64,000 nucleotides of DNA from Acidobacteriota bacterium (GTDB lineage: Bacteria; Acidobacteriota; Terriglobia; Bryobacterales; Bryobacteraceae): positions 216,928 to 280,927 of the forward strand of contig JACTMJ010000009.1 of NCBI GenBank assembly GCA_014584705.1. The letters run 5' to 3'. Shown here in pieces: positions 1 through 8,725 of this stretch. Under the pieces are notes generated by a model, which worked only from the letters and a program-made list of their open reading frames with translations, was not told the origin of the DNA and did no database searches. The stretch's first letter is position 1, and every line of letters begins with the position of its first letter. Position numbers and translations under genes: made by a program.

Positions 1-1425
1 GAACCGGAACTGGCCGCCGCGGCCTCCGTCGTAGTGGTTCCGATTTCAACGCAAAGCCAGTTGCACGGGGCGCTCGAAGTCTGGATGGACGATTGCGAGG
101 AGGATTTCGAGTCTCCTCATCTGCGGCTGCTCGAAGCGCTTGCCATGCAGGCGGCGCTCGTCGTGGAGAACGAGCGTTTGTATGCCGTGCAACTGGAGTC
201 CGAGCGATTGCGCCAGGAAGTCGATATCGGATCCCGCATCCAGCAATCCCTGCTGTTTTCGCGAGTGCCGGACCGCATCGAGGGCGCTTCGATTGCCGCC
301 GTTACCCTGCCTTCAAAAACCATCGACGGCGATTTCTACGACATCGTCGACTACAGCCCATCCTGCTTCGACGTGGTCGTCGGGGACGTGATGGGCAAGG
401 GAATTCCCGCGGCGATTCTGGCGGCGGCCGCCAAGAGCGGGCTCTTTCGCTCGCTCTGCCAGCTCATGGTGGATACCGGACGCCGCGAGATTCCGCAGGC
501 GGACGCCATCGTCACCAGCCTGAACGCGGCCGTGGCCCGGCAGATGATCAGCGTCGACAGCTTCGCCAGCCTCAGCTATGCCCGGTTCGATCTGGGCCAG
601 GGCATGGTTACGTTCGTGGACGCGGGCCACACCAAGACGTTTCATCTGCGCGTGCGGGATCAGCAGACGTTCCTATTGCAGGGCGACAATCTGCCCCTGG
701 GGATCCTGCAGGAGGAGGTCTATCAGCAGATTGCGCATCGCTTCGAGCCGGGCGATATTTTTGTGTTTTACTCGGATGGCATCACGGAGGCGCGCAACCC
801 CTCGGGCGAGTTTTTCGGGGAGTACCGGCTCTATGAATGCGTCCGGGAATTCGCAAGTCTGCCCGTCGAGGCGCTGATCGAGAAGATCCGGTCCACGGTG
901 GTCGCGTTCAGCCAGAGAGAGATCTTCGAGGACGATCTCACCTGCGTGGTAATCCGCATTCATCCGGCTTCGCCTTCCAGCGCGGAGAAGCGGGAGAGCC
1001 GCTCCTTCGCAAGCGACCTGAAAGAGCTATCCCGCATCCGGCAATGGGTGAACGACCTGTGGCTTCGCTGGGCGCCCCGCAGCCATGCCGAGGATGCGCT
1101 CTATCAGCTCATCCTCGCGGTGAATGAAGTGGCCAGCAACGTCATGCGCCACGCCTATCGGGGCGATGCCTCGCAGCGGCTGCGCATCACCGCCTGGGTG
1201 GAAGACCAGCGTTTCTGCCTCGAGCTGGCGCATACCGGAATCCCCTTCGACCCGGCCTCGACCACGCCTCCGAGCTTCGACGGCACACGCGACGGGGGCT
1301 TCGGGATATTCATCATTGCGAAATCCGTCGATAAGATCGTCTATACGCGCAACGACGGAGACTGGCACACGATTAGAATAGTGAAGAGCTTTGGCCCCGG
1401 TCCGGAAGAGGCGTCCGCGGGCTAA
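1..1425 (+). CDS. SpoIIE-type PP2C phosphatase fused to an anti-sigma-factor kinase domain (5' partial)
   Basis: The reading frame is open through base 1, so the gene begins outside the window; the first in-frame start is a GTG at 34. From there 463 residues remain. About residues 1-50 look like the end of a GAF domain, followed by a short helical linker and then a SpoIIE/PP2C phosphatase domain (about 70-310) with the metal-binding DGDFYD and GDVMGKG motifs. The C-terminus (about 330-455) is a HATPase_c domain of the RsbW/SpoIIAB kind, with the N-box NEVASNVMRHA and a GGFGIFI G-box. Proteins of this architecture dephosphorylate, and can also phosphorylate, STAS anti-anti-sigma factors in partner-switching control of a sigma factor. 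The STAS gene 56 bases downstream fits as its partner. No sigma factor lies in the window. Confidence 0.9.
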   Translation, partial: EPELAAAASVVVVPISTQSQLHGALEVWMDDCEEDFESPHLRLLEALAMQAALVVENERLYAVQLESERLRQEVDIGSRIQQSLLFSRVPDRIEGASIAAVTLPSKTIDGDFYDIVDYSPSCFDVVVGDVMGKGIPAAILAAAAKSGLFRSLCQLMVDTGRREIPQADAIVTSLNAAVARQMISVDSFASLSYARFDLGQGMVTFVDAGHTKTFHLRVRDQQTFLLQGDNLPLGILQEEVYQQIAHRFEPGDIFVFYSDGITEARNPSGEFFGEYRLYECVREFASLPVEALIEKIRSTVVAFSQREIFEDDLTCVVIRIHPASPSSAEKRESRSFASDLKELSRIRQWVNDLWLRWAPRSHAEDALYQLILAVNEVASNVMRHAYRGDASQRLRITAWVEDQRFCLELAHTGIPFDPASTTPPSFDGTRDGGFGIFIIAKSVDKIVYTRNDGDWHTIRIVKSFGPGPEEASAG

Positions 1426-1481
1426 GCGGCCCCAAGCGATGCGGACCTTGTGGCGACCGAAACAAGCAAAGGAAAAAGAAT

Positions 1482-1820
1482 ATGGCATTGGTTACCACGA
1501 ACATGGATGGCGTCGTCGTCATCGAGATCCCCGGCCCAAGCCTGGATGCGAGCAACGCGAAGGACTTCAAGAACGAAGTGGGCCCCTTTCTGACGAACGA
1601 AGGGAAGGTGATCTTCGACATGCAGCATCTGGGATTTGTCGATTCAAGCGGGCTTGGCTCCATTCTTTCCTGCCTTCGCCAGCTCAACGCGTCCGGCGGC
1701 GACCTGAAGCTTTGCGGAATGACGAAACCCGTTCGCGCCCTGTTTGAACTGGTGCGCATGCACCGCATCTTCGACATCTACGACACCCGCGAACAAGCCC
1801 GTGGCGCCTTCACCGCTTAA
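1482..1820 (+). CDS. STAS-domain anti-sigma factor antagonist (SpoIIAA/RsbV family)
   Basis: This 112-residue protein is essentially one STAS domain. The motif FVDSSGLGSI carries the conserved serine that is phosphorylated in the SpoIIAA family, and the N-terminal beta strand VVVIEIPG-x-LDASNA is typical. An AAAGGAAAAAG ribosome-binding site precedes the ATG. It sits directly after the phosphatase/kinase fusion on the same strand, so the two probably form a partner-switching module: unphosphorylated STAS protein sequesters an anti-sigma kinase, and the SpoIIE domain resets it. Which sigma factor or other output is controlled cannot be read from this window. Confidence 0.9.
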   Translation: MALVTTNMDGVVVIEIPGPSLDASNAKDFKNEVGPFLTNEGKVIFDMQHLGFVDSSGLGSILSCLRQLNASGGDLKLCGMTKPVRALFELVRMHRIFDIYDTREQARGAFTA

Positions 1821-2016
1821 GGGCGCGCCGAGGCGGTTCGGAGAGACGGAAAGAGCCTGAAACGGAAAGACCCGCGCGGCTTCCTATCGTTGAGCGGGCC
1901 GTGAACGGCGATTTCCGTGATTGCGGGATGGAGCCCATCTGATAGAATCGTGGCCAGTCACCGCGCGCCGCCTGGGTTGGCGCGCTGCGTCTGTCCCAAT
2001 AAGAGCAACAGGAACC

Positions 2017-3951
2017 ATGGAAGAGATTGCAGTTTTTCCGCCCAGCGCCGACTTTGTTTCGCGCGCCAACATCTCCGGCTACGCCGCGTATGAAGAGCTT
2101 TACAACCGTGCCGCGGACGACCCCGAAGCGTTCTGGGGCGATCTCGCGGGCCGCGAGCTTGCCTGGTTTGAGAAGTTCCGGCAAGTGTTTGAATGGCAGC
2201 CGCCGTTCGCAAAGTGGTTTACCGGCGGCAAGCTGAACGCCAGCTACAATTGCCTGGATCGCCACATTGAGGCGGGCCACGGGGACCGGGTGGCGTTCCA
2301 CTTCGTCGGCGAGCCCGGCGACACGCAGGCCGTCACCTACCGCGATCTGCATCGCCGGGTCTGCCGCCTGACCAATGCGATGAAGCGCGCGGGTTACAAG
2401 CCGGGCGACCGCGCCGTGATTTATATGCCGATGGTGCCCGAGCTGCCCGTGGCGCTGCTTGCCTGCGCGCGCCTGGGCGTTACGCACAGTGTCGTATTCG
2501 GCGGCTTCTCCTCGGAGGCGCTGCGCTTCCGCATCGAAGACCTGGAGGCCTCGCTGGTGCTCACGGCCGACGGCGGCTGGCGGCGCGGCAAGGAAGTCCA
2601 CCTGAAGCAGACTGTCGATGAAGCGCTCAGCGAAGGCTGCGCCACCGTGACGAACGTGGTCGTGTTCCAGCGCACGAAATCCGAGGTGCCCATGCAAGCG
2701 GGGCGCGACCATTATTGGACGGATTTCGAGGCGGGCGTCGCGGACGAGTGTCCGGCCGAGCCGCTTGATAGCGAGCACCCCCTGTATGTGCTTTACACCT
2801 CCGGCACCACGGGCAAGCCGAAGGGAGTCGTCCACACCACGGCCGGCTATCTCCTGCAGACGACGATGACGATGAAGTGGGTCTTCGATCTGCGCGACGG
2901 CGACACTTACTGGTGTGCCGCGGACGTCGGGTGGGTGACGGGCCACAGCTACATCGTCTATGGACCGCTCTGCGCGGGCGCGACCAGTGTGCTTTACGAG
3001 GGCGCGCCGGATTACCCGCAGTGGGACCGCTGGTGGGAGATCATCGAGCGCCACAAGGTGAGCATTCTCTACACCTCTCCCACGGCCATCCGGGCCTTCA
3101 TCCGGCAGGGCGAGGAACTGCCGAAATCGCACGATCTCAGCAGCCTGCGCCTGCTTGGTTCCGTCGGCGAGCCCATCAACCCGGCGGCCTGGCACTGGTA
3201 TTACCGGGTCATCGGCGGGGAGCGCTGCCCCATCGTCGATACCTGGTGGCAAACCGAGACCGGCTGCATCATGATCTCTCCGCTTCCCGGCGCGATCGAT
3301 TGCAAACCGGGTTCGGCGACGAAGCCGCTGCCGGGTATTGCCGCCAACATCGTCAACCTCGATGGCCACCCGCTCGAAGGTCCGGGCGAGGGCTATCTTG
3401 TGATCTCAAGGCCCTGGCCCGCGATGGCGCGCACGCTCTGGAAAGATCCGGAGCGCTACACTTCGAATTACTGGTCCAGGATTCCCGGGGTGTATTTCTC
3501 GGGGGACGCCGCCCGGCGCGACGAGGACGGCTACATCTGGGTGCTCGGCCGGGTGGACGACGTGATGAACGTCAGCGGCCACCGCTTGAGCACGATGGAA
3601 CTGGAATCCTCGCTGGTCCGGCACGAAGCCGTTGCGGAGGCCGCCGTGATTGGCACCCCTGACGAACTCACCGGGCAGGCCGTGGTCGCTTTTGTCACGC
3701 TGAAGCAAGGCAATACGCGTGATACCACGGAGCTTGCGAATGAGCTTCGCGCCTGGGTGGGCAAGGAGATCGGCAGTTTCGCGAAGCCCAAGGAAATTCG
3801 CTTCGCGGAAGCGCTGCCGAAGACCCGTAGCGGCAAGATCATGCGACGCCTGCTGCGCGAACTTGCGTCGACCAACCAGGTGCTGGGCGATGTCACTACG
3901 CTCGAAGACGTGAATGTGGTGAACCGGCTGGTGACGCAGGACGAGGATTAG
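2017..3951 (+). CDS. acsA: Acetyl-coenzyme A synthetase
   Basis: Converts acetate, ATP and CoA to acetyl-CoA via acetyl-AMP. The 644-residue length fits the family (about 650). Visible signatures are the AMP-binding loop [15 protein letters not shown], the DTWWQTETG motif, the [22 protein letters not shown] hinge region, and the C-terminal [14 protein letters not shown] containing the lysine that is reversibly acetylated in Acs enzymes. I chose the ATG at 2017 because the protein then begins just ahead of the conserved N-terminal ACS region; an in-frame start at 1921 would add 32 residues without family character. The gene stands alone between the STAS gene and a convergent small-gene pair, with a strong hairpin after its stop. 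Cytoplasmic; expected role is acetate assimilation or scavenging. Confidence 0.97.
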   Translation: MEEIAVFPPSADFVSRANISGYAAYEELYNRAADDPEAFWGDLAGRELAWFEKFRQVFEWQPPFAKWFTGGKLNASYNCLDRHIEAGHGDRVAFHFVGEPGDTQAVTYRDLHRRVCRLTNAMKRAGYKPGDRAVIYMPMVPELPVALLACARLGVTHSVVFGGFSSEALRFRIEDLEASLVLTADGGWRRGKEVHLKQTVDEALSEGCATVTNVVVFQRTKSEVPMQAGRDHYWTDFEAGVADECPAEPLDSEHPLYVLYTSGTTGKPKGVVHTTAGYLLQTTMTMKWVFDLRDGDTYWCAADVGWVTGHSYIVYGPLCAGATSVLYEGAPDYPQWDRWWEIIERHKVSILYTSPTAIRAFIRQGEELPKSHDLSSLRLLGSVGEPINPAAWHWYYRVIGGERCPIVDTWWQTETGCIMISPLPGAIDCKPGSATKPLPGIAANIVNLDGHPLEGPGEGYLVISRPWPAMARTLWKDPERYTSNYWSRIPGVYFSGDAARRDEDGYIWVLGRVDDVMNVSGHRLSTMELESSLVRHEAVAEAAVIGTPDELTGQAVVAFVTLKQGNTRDTTELANELRAWVGKEIGSFAKPKEIRFAEALPKTRSGKIMRRLLRELASTNQVLGDVTTLEDVNVVNRLVTQDED

Positions 3952-3974
3952 GCGAACCGGCGAATAGCGCGGTG

Positions 3975-4016
3975 GCAGGCGGATTGCCTCGACTTCATGC
4001 GTGGCGATCCGCCTGC
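3975..4016. terminator. Inverted repeat between convergent genes
   Basis: GCAGGCGGAT at 3975-3984 pairs perfectly with ATCCGCCTGC at 4007-4016, and the loop can extend the stem further (TGCC with GGCG). It lies between the end of acsA (+) and the end of the small minus-strand gene at 4025. There is no clear T tract, so it is a possible bidirectional terminator rather than a certain one. Confidence 0.45.
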
Positions 4017-4024
4017 TTGGTTCA

Positions 4025-4270
4025 TCAGGAAATTTCATCCCCGAACGGCTTCATCCCTTTGCTGAGAACGGTTTTCGGATACCGCCCGGATCCGCATAGC
4101 AGGAACGAACCGAAGTCTTTGTACCAGTCTCCGTCCGGAGCGACCGGGCCTGTGCGTACCCACGCCTGCAGTTTTGCCAGATCGCTCAGGGATATGTGCC
4201 GCTCCTCCACCCGCGGAAGCAAGTGTTGCCAGACGCCTCGTGGCAATCCGGCGAACTCAATTCTCGGCAA
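4025..4270 (-). CDS. Small hypothetical protein paired with an RHH protein (possible toxin)
   Basis: The reading frame continues past the end of the upstream regulator; with a TTG start at 4270 it encodes 81 residues and overlaps the 3' end of the ribbon-helix-helix gene by 14 bases. Translational coupling of this kind is common in toxin-antitoxin modules. The sequence (for example RVEERHISLSDLAKLQAW and the GDWYKDFGSFLLCG stretch) is compact and not low-complexity, but I do not recognise it as RelE, MazF or PIN. The toxin idea rests on gene order and size only. The start codon is uncertain, because no clear ribosome-binding site is visible. Confidence 0.5.
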   Translation of the reverse strand: MPRIEFAGLPRGVWQHLLPRVEERHISLSDLAKLQAWVRTGPVAPDGDWYKDFGSFLLCGSGRYPKTVLSKGMKPFGDEIS

Positions 4271-4538
4271 TAGAGTCCTTCCCAAAGATCGCCCGGAGCA
4301 GTTCTTTCCCGGCCGCCTGTTTCTGTTCCGGCTCGGAAGCCGCCATGAACTTGTGGTACGACGATTCGACCTGCGCCTTGGCCTCCGCTTCCGCGTGAAT
4401 CCCGCGTTCCGCGAGAACCACCAGTGCACGGCTCACGGTCAGGTGCCTTTCCTTGGCAATCCGCCGGACGTCCGCCGCCAATTTGGCGGGCAGCGTGACG
4501 CTCTGCCGGACTGATTTGGAGGTTGCATTCGAAGCCAT
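4257..4538 (-). CDS. Ribbon-helix-helix (CopG/Arc-like) small DNA-binding protein
   Basis: The ATG at 4538 gives a 93-residue protein. Residues about 10-50 (VRQSVTLPAKLAADVRRIAKERHLTVSRALVVLAERG) read as beta strand, helix, turn, helix, which is the RHH fold of CopG/Arc repressors and many antitoxins. The C-terminal half is charged and helical (KAQVESSYHKFMAASEPEQKQAAGKELL), as expected for an antitoxin tail that wraps a partner. It overlaps the following 81-residue gene. Likely an autoregulatory antitoxin or a small repressor; its target is not identifiable from sequence. Confidence 0.65.
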   Translation of the reverse strand: MASNATSKSVRQSVTLPAKLAADVRRIAKERHLTVSRALVVLAERGIHAEAEAKAQVESSYHKFMAASEPEQKQAAGKELLRAIFGKDSIAEN

Positions 4539-4602
4539 GCATTTAGCGTAGCACCACACTGCACCAGGGAGGTGTGGATGGAGTTGATTGACCGCACTCT
4601 GC

Positions 4603-5367
4603 TCACCAGGCCGTATACCCGCCATCGATCCCCACGATGCTTCCGGTCATATACTCCACCTTGGGAGAGGCCAGGAACACCGCCAGCCGTGCCAGTTCAT
4701 CAAGCTGTCCGAATTTCCCGGTGGGAATCAGATCGAGGATCTGGCTGGCCGCCTCCGGGTGCGCGCGGAAGTACTCCACATTCGGCTCCGTTGCGTAATA
4801 GCCCGGTGCGATCGCGTTCACGCGGATGCCATGCCTCGCCCATTCAACGGCCAGTGTCTTGGTGAGCATGTTCATCCCGGCCTTTGAGACCTCGTAGGAG
4901 CCGCCGTGAACGAAGCGGTTCACGATGCTTCCGGACATGGAAGAGAGGTTGATGATGCGCCCGCCGCCTTGCCGCATCATCACTCTTCCGGCTTCGCGGC
5001 AGCAGAGAAACGCTCCCACGATATTCGTGTCGATGGCCTCGCGGAATTCCGCCAGCGTTGTTTCTTCCGGTGGCTTGTGAATCCGCATCGGTCCGGCGCA
5101 ATTCACGAGAATATCGAGGCGGCCGGCATTCTCCACCGCCCGCTCCACGAGAGCGACGACCTCGGCCTCCGCGGTGATATCGGCGGCAAATGGCATCACG
5201 CGCTCGCCCCCGGGATGGATGGCCAGGACCGCCTCGCGAAGAACGTGCGCTCGCCGGCCGCAGATGGTGACAAAAGCGCCCTCCTCATGGAAGCGCTTGG
5301 CGATCGCCAGGCCGATTCCCGTGCCTCCGCCGGTCACAATGGCGCTCAGGCCGTCGAGATCTCCCAT
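4603..5367 (-). CDS. SDR-family NAD(P)-dependent oxidoreductase
   Basis: Classical short-chain dehydrogenase of 254 residues. The N-terminal cofactor motif is TGGGTGIG, followed by NCAG, the catalytic serine in LSSMSGS, the YEVSK active site, and a C-terminal GIDGGYTAW that closes many SDR proteins of the glucose/gluconate dehydrogenase type. The substrate is unknown. It begins 2 bases after the stop codon of the PhzF-family gene, so the two are surely co-transcribed on the minus strand. Confidence 0.9.
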   Translation of the reverse strand: MGDLDGLSAIVTGGGTGIGLAIAKRFHEEGAFVTICGRRAHVLREAVLAIHPGGERVMPFAADITAEAEVVALVERAVENAGRLDILVNCAGPMRIHKPPEETTLAEFREAIDTNIVGAFLCCREAGRVMMRQGGGRIINLSSMSGSIVNRFVHGGSYEVSKAGMNMLTKTLAVEWARHGIRVNAIAPGYYATEPNVEYFRAHPEAASQILDLIPTGKFGQLDELARLAVFLASPKVEYMTGSIVGIDGGYTAW

Positions 5368-5369
5368 GG

Positions 5370-6158
5370 CTAATCGGATCCCAGAATCAAGGCGCCACGC
5401 AGGTAGACCACGGCTTCTCCCTCCAGGCGCACGCGATCTCCTTCGAGAGCGCAGCAGATTTCCCCGCTACGCTTTGAGATCTGGCGCGCGAGCAACTCGT
5501 TCCTTCCCAGGCGTTCCGCCCAATAGGGAACCAGCGTGCAATGAGAGGATTCGGTCACGGGGTCTTCCGTTATCCCGAGCGCCGGGGAGAAAGTTCGCGA
5601 AACGAAATCGCAGTCATATCCCGGAGCCGTTACAATCAGGCCACCTGGCACAAGCCGTTCGAGTGCGCCCATTTCCGGCCGCAGCGCGGATACCTGCTTC
5701 GCGTCCTCATAGACGAACACGAGATCGTGGCTTTCGAGGACTTCAGCGGGCTTCGCGCCCACGGCCTCAATCAACTCCGCGGGAGCCGTACTTGCGTGCG
5801 GAGGGGTGGAGCGGAACTCCATCTGAAACCGCTGGTCATTGCGTGCCACCTTCAGGCGGCCAAGCCTCGTATCGAAGACGATGGCGTCGGACTCACAGCC
5901 AATCTCCGTGAAAGCCACGAAAGCGCTCGCGAGCGTTGCATGATTGCAAATGTCCATCTCCGCGGATGCGGTGAACCAGCGCAAGTGAAAGTCCTCCTCG
6001 TTATTGACAAAAAAGGCCGTTTCCGCCACGCTGTTCTCCTCCGCGATGTGTTGCAGGAGCACGTCGGGAAGCCAATTCTCGAGCGGTATCACCACCGCGG
6101 GCTTGCCTTGAAACGGTGAGGATGTAAACACATTCACTTGATAGAGCGTAAGTTCCAT
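5370..6158 (-). CDS. PhzF family isomerase/epimerase
   Basis: From the ATG at 6158 this is a 262-residue PhzF-fold protein. It has the N-terminal YQVNVFTSSPFQGKPAVV motif, including the conserved F-G-N/K-P segment, the catalytic glutamate region SVAETAFF, the central FTASAEMDICNHATLASA (family GHATLA), and GITEDPVTESSHCTLVPYW, which is a variant of the family's EDPVTGSAHC. PhzF enzymes are cofactor-free isomerases, and most family members have unknown substrates. The frame is open further upstream, but that part lies antisense to the tolC-like gene and is not family-like. It is the first gene of a two-gene operon with the SDR. Confidence 0.9.
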   Translation of the reverse strand: MELTLYQVNVFTSSPFQGKPAVVIPLENWLPDVLLQHIAEENSVAETAFFVNNEEDFHLRWFTASAEMDICNHATLASAFVAFTEIGCESDAIVFDTRLGRLKVARNDQRFQMEFRSTPPHASTAPAELIEAVGAKPAEVLESHDLVFVYEDAKQVSALRPEMGALERLVPGGLIVTAPGYDCDFVSRTFSPALGITEDPVTESSHCTLVPYWAERLGRNELLARQISKRSGEICCALEGDRVRLEGEAVVYLRGALILGSD

Positions 6159-6239
6159 ACTGGCATTATGCGCACCCCGCCCGTTGGATTGCCAAGGTCC
6201 GGAAGGCCAATGGTACATTGAACACTTGGATCCCGCTTC

Positions 6240-7478
6240 ATGTTTTCCCGCATTCTTGCTCTGTTGATGCTGGTTTCCGCCGCGTTCGCGCAACAGCCAT
6301 TGGGCCTGGATGAGGCGGTGAGGCGCGCCCTGGATCATCACCCGGACCTTGCCGTGGCGGGCGAGCGCGTGGCGGAGCAGGAGGGGCTTCGCCTGCAGGC
6401 CCGCAAGACGTACAACCCCACGCTCAACCTCCAATGGGAGAACTTCCGCGCCTGGCAGCAGCCGGGCTTCCGGGCGGGCGAGGACAGCGACATCTATGGG
6501 TTCCTGCAGCAGCAATGGGAACTTTTCGGCAAACGACGCCGCCGGGTGGAGCAGGCCAGCGCCCAGGTGAGAGTTGCCGAACTCGAGCGGGAACAGGCGC
6601 GCAACCAGGTCTCCTTGCGCGTGAAACAGGCCTACTGGCAGGCGCTCGCCGCACAGCATCGCCTCAAGCTGTTCGAGGAGAATTTGCTTAACTTTCAGAA
6701 GATCATCGAATACCACGAAGCGCGGGTTCGCGAGGGTGCGATGGCGGAGGCGGATCTGATCCGCGTTCGGCTGGAAGGCGAGCGGCTTGCTTTGGATCGA
6801 AACGAAGCCAGCCTTGCCGCCATCCGTTCCCGCATGAAGCTGCAACTGGCGATGGGGGAAGAACAATTTCCTCCCGTTACACTGACGGAGCCCATTCCCG
6901 AGAAGCTGCCGGAGCCACCGTTCCCGTTGCATGCGGCGGAGGCTGTTTCGCGCCGGATCGAAGTCCGGATCCGGCAGGCCGCCGTCGACGAAAGTGCCGC
7001 CGGAACGGCGCTCGCTCGCGCCAACGCCCGTCCGGACCTCACCTGGCTGGCGGGCTACAAGCGCTCCGGCCCCTATAACACCGTCGTTCTGGGCGCGCAG
7101 GTTCCTCTCACGATTCGCGATCGAAACGAGGGGAATATCGCCGCCGCCAGCGCGGAGGAACGTTATGCGGCGTCGTTGCTGCGGGCCTCTCGGCAAGCCG
7201 TTCTCGCCGAAGCACAGGCGGCGATTGAAAGTTATCAGATCTATCGCAGGCAACTGGAGCACACGTTGCCCGCGCTTCGAGAGCAGGCTCTCGAAACCGC
7301 AACCATCGCCGAAGCGGCCTACCGGGAAGGCGGCGCGGATCTGCTGCGCTTTCTCGACGCACAGCGTGTCCGCATCGAAGCACAGCAGCTCTACATGGAC
7401 GCTCGCGTGAACTACGAACTTGCCATCGTGGACCTCGAACAGGCGTTGGGAATTCCGCAAGGGGTGGTGCAGCCATGA
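6240..7478 (+). CDS. TolC/CzcC-family outer membrane efflux protein
   Basis: A 412-residue protein with an N-terminal signal peptide (hydrophobic core ILALLMLVSAAFA, cleavage likely after AFA) and two OEP repeats of heptad-rich helices (about residues 30-205 and 215-405). It forms the outer-membrane channel of a tripartite efflux pump. Its stop codon overlaps the ATG of the periplasmic adaptor gene (ATGA), and the RND pump follows, giving the classic C-B-A order of heavy-metal (HME) RND operons. The promoter lies in the 80-base gap shared with the divergent phzF-like gene. Confidence 0.92.
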   Translation: MFSRILALLMLVSAAFAQQPLGLDEAVRRALDHHPDLAVAGERVAEQEGLRLQARKTYNPTLNLQWENFRAWQQPGFRAGEDSDIYGFLQQQWELFGKRRRRVEQASAQVRVAELEREQARNQVSLRVKQAYWQALAAQHRLKLFEENLLNFQKIIEYHEARVREGAMAEADLIRVRLEGERLALDRNEASLAAIRSRMKLQLAMGEEQFPPVTLTEPIPEKLPEPPFPLHAAEAVSRRIEVRIRQAAVDESAAGTALARANARPDLTWLAGYKRSGPYNTVVLGAQVPLTIRDRNEGNIAAASAEERYAASLLRASRQAVLAEAQAAIESYQIYRRQLEHTLPALREQALETATIAEAAYREGGADLLRFLDAQRVRIEAQQLYMDARVNYELAIVDLEQALGIPQGVVQP

Positions 7479-8716
7479 AGCTCCGAGGTCTCCTGCTGTT
7501 CCTCCTCGCCTTCTTCCTCGTCTCCTGCGGCAAGGCTCCCGAGGCAGGCCCCTCCGAGAGCGCAACCGCCACGCCGCAGTCCGGAGCGGACGCGGACGGC
7601 GAGGACGGCCTCGGGCGCGTCGTTCGTCTGACGCCAGAGGCACTTGCCCGAATCCGCCTCGTGGTGGAAGAGGCTGTTTCCCGCTCGATTCCCCAGACGC
7701 TCCGTGCGTCCGGACGCATTACGGTGAATGAGAACCGGGTCTGGCGCGTTGGCGCGGTCAGCGATGGCCTGCTGGTGGAGATGAATGCCAATGTGGACGA
7801 TACGGTGCGAAAAGGAGAAGTTCTCGCCCGATTGCGCAGCCGTGCCGTCAACGATGGAAGGGCGGACTACGCGGAGGCGAAGAACACGCTCGCGACGCTC
7901 GAAAAGCGTCACTCATTTCTTCTGGCGCAGGCGGCGCGCGCAAAACGACTGTTCGAGCTGAAGGCCGGTTCCCAGCAGCAATTGCAGCAGGCCGAAGCGG
8001 ATGTGCGCGATGCGGAGGGGCAGATCGCCAACGCGAAGTCCGAGTTAGAACGGCAGCGAATCCACCTCGAAGAGTTTTTGAATATACCGCCGCAGCCCTC
8101 CTCGTCTGGCCGTGGCCCCGCGGGCTATCGGACGGAGGATCTGATTCCCATTACCGCGCCGGTGTCGGGGACCGTTATGGAGCGGCCGGCCGCACTGGGA
8201 ACCATTGTGCCGATGGCCCAGACGGTGTACGTCATCAGCGACCTCTCGAACCTCTGGATGATCGCGGAGGTACAGCAGCAACACCTTGGTTCTCTGCGTG
8301 AAGGCATGGCCGCTATCATCCGCACCCAGGCGTTCCCGGACGAAGCTTTTCCCGCGCGAATCGCCCGCATCGGTTCGGAATTGAATGCCATCACGCGCAC
8401 CGTCAAGGTCCGCATCGAAGTCCAGAATCGCGGACTGCGGCTGAGGCCGGAGATGTACGCCGACGCGGAGATTGCCATCGGCGGCTCCGAACCGGGGATC
8501 TTCCTCAAGCAGGAAGCCATCCAGAATTTGGACGGCCAGAGCATTGTCTTCATCAGGACCGGCGAGGGGTTCTTCGCCCTCCGCGGCGTGCAAACGGGCG
8601 AGGTGCGGGACGGCATGCGCCACATCCTCTCCGGAGTGAAAGCCGGCGAGCAAGTGGTGGTGGACGGCAGCTTTCTGCTCAAGTCAAAGCTTCTGGAGGC
8701 CTCGCTCGCCGAGTGA
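7475..8716 (+). CDS. RND efflux periplasmic adaptor lipoprotein (CzcB/CusB family)
   Basis: Membrane-fusion protein of 413 residues. The N-terminus LLLFLLAFFLVSCGK is a lipoprotein signal peptide with a lipobox ending at Cys22 or so. A barrel-sandwich domain is split around a coiled-coil hairpin (ANVDDTVRKGEVLARLRS, then the long helices around EAKNTLATLEKRHSFLL and KAGSQQQLQQAEADVRDAEG), returning at ITAPVSGTVMERPAALGTIV. A beta-barrel and membrane-proximal domain follow. It bridges the TolC-like channel and the RND pump. There is no His-rich N-terminal segment of the kind some metal-binding adaptors carry. Confidence 0.92.
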   Translation: MKLRGLLLFLLAFFLVSCGKAPEAGPSESATATPQSGADADGEDGLGRVVRLTPEALARIRLVVEEAVSRSIPQTLRASGRITVNENRVWRVGAVSDGLLVEMNANVDDTVRKGEVLARLRSRAVNDGRADYAEAKNTLATLEKRHSFLLAQAARAKRLFELKAGSQQQLQQAEADVRDAEGQIANAKSELERQRIHLEEFLNIPPQPSSSGRGPAGYRTEDLIPITAPVSGTVMERPAALGTIVPMAQTVYVISDLSNLWMIAEVQQQHLGSLREGMAAIIRTQAFPDEAFPARIARIGSELNAITRTVKVRIEVQNRGLRLRPEMYADAEIAIGGSEPGIFLKQEAIQNLDGQSIVFIRTGEGFFALRGVQTGEVRDGMRHILSGVKAGEQVVVDGSFLLKSKLLEASLAE

Positions 8717-8725
8717 GAATCCCGC

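Noticed and set aside
1810..3369. A 519-codon minus-strand frame over acsA
   Set aside because: Antisense to a highly conserved enzyme, rich in Arg/His, and no recognisable domain.
6159..7643. N-terminal extension of the PhzF frame to 757 codons
   Set aside because: The upstream part is antisense to the tolC-like gene. The PhzF fold begins exactly at the ATG at 6158.
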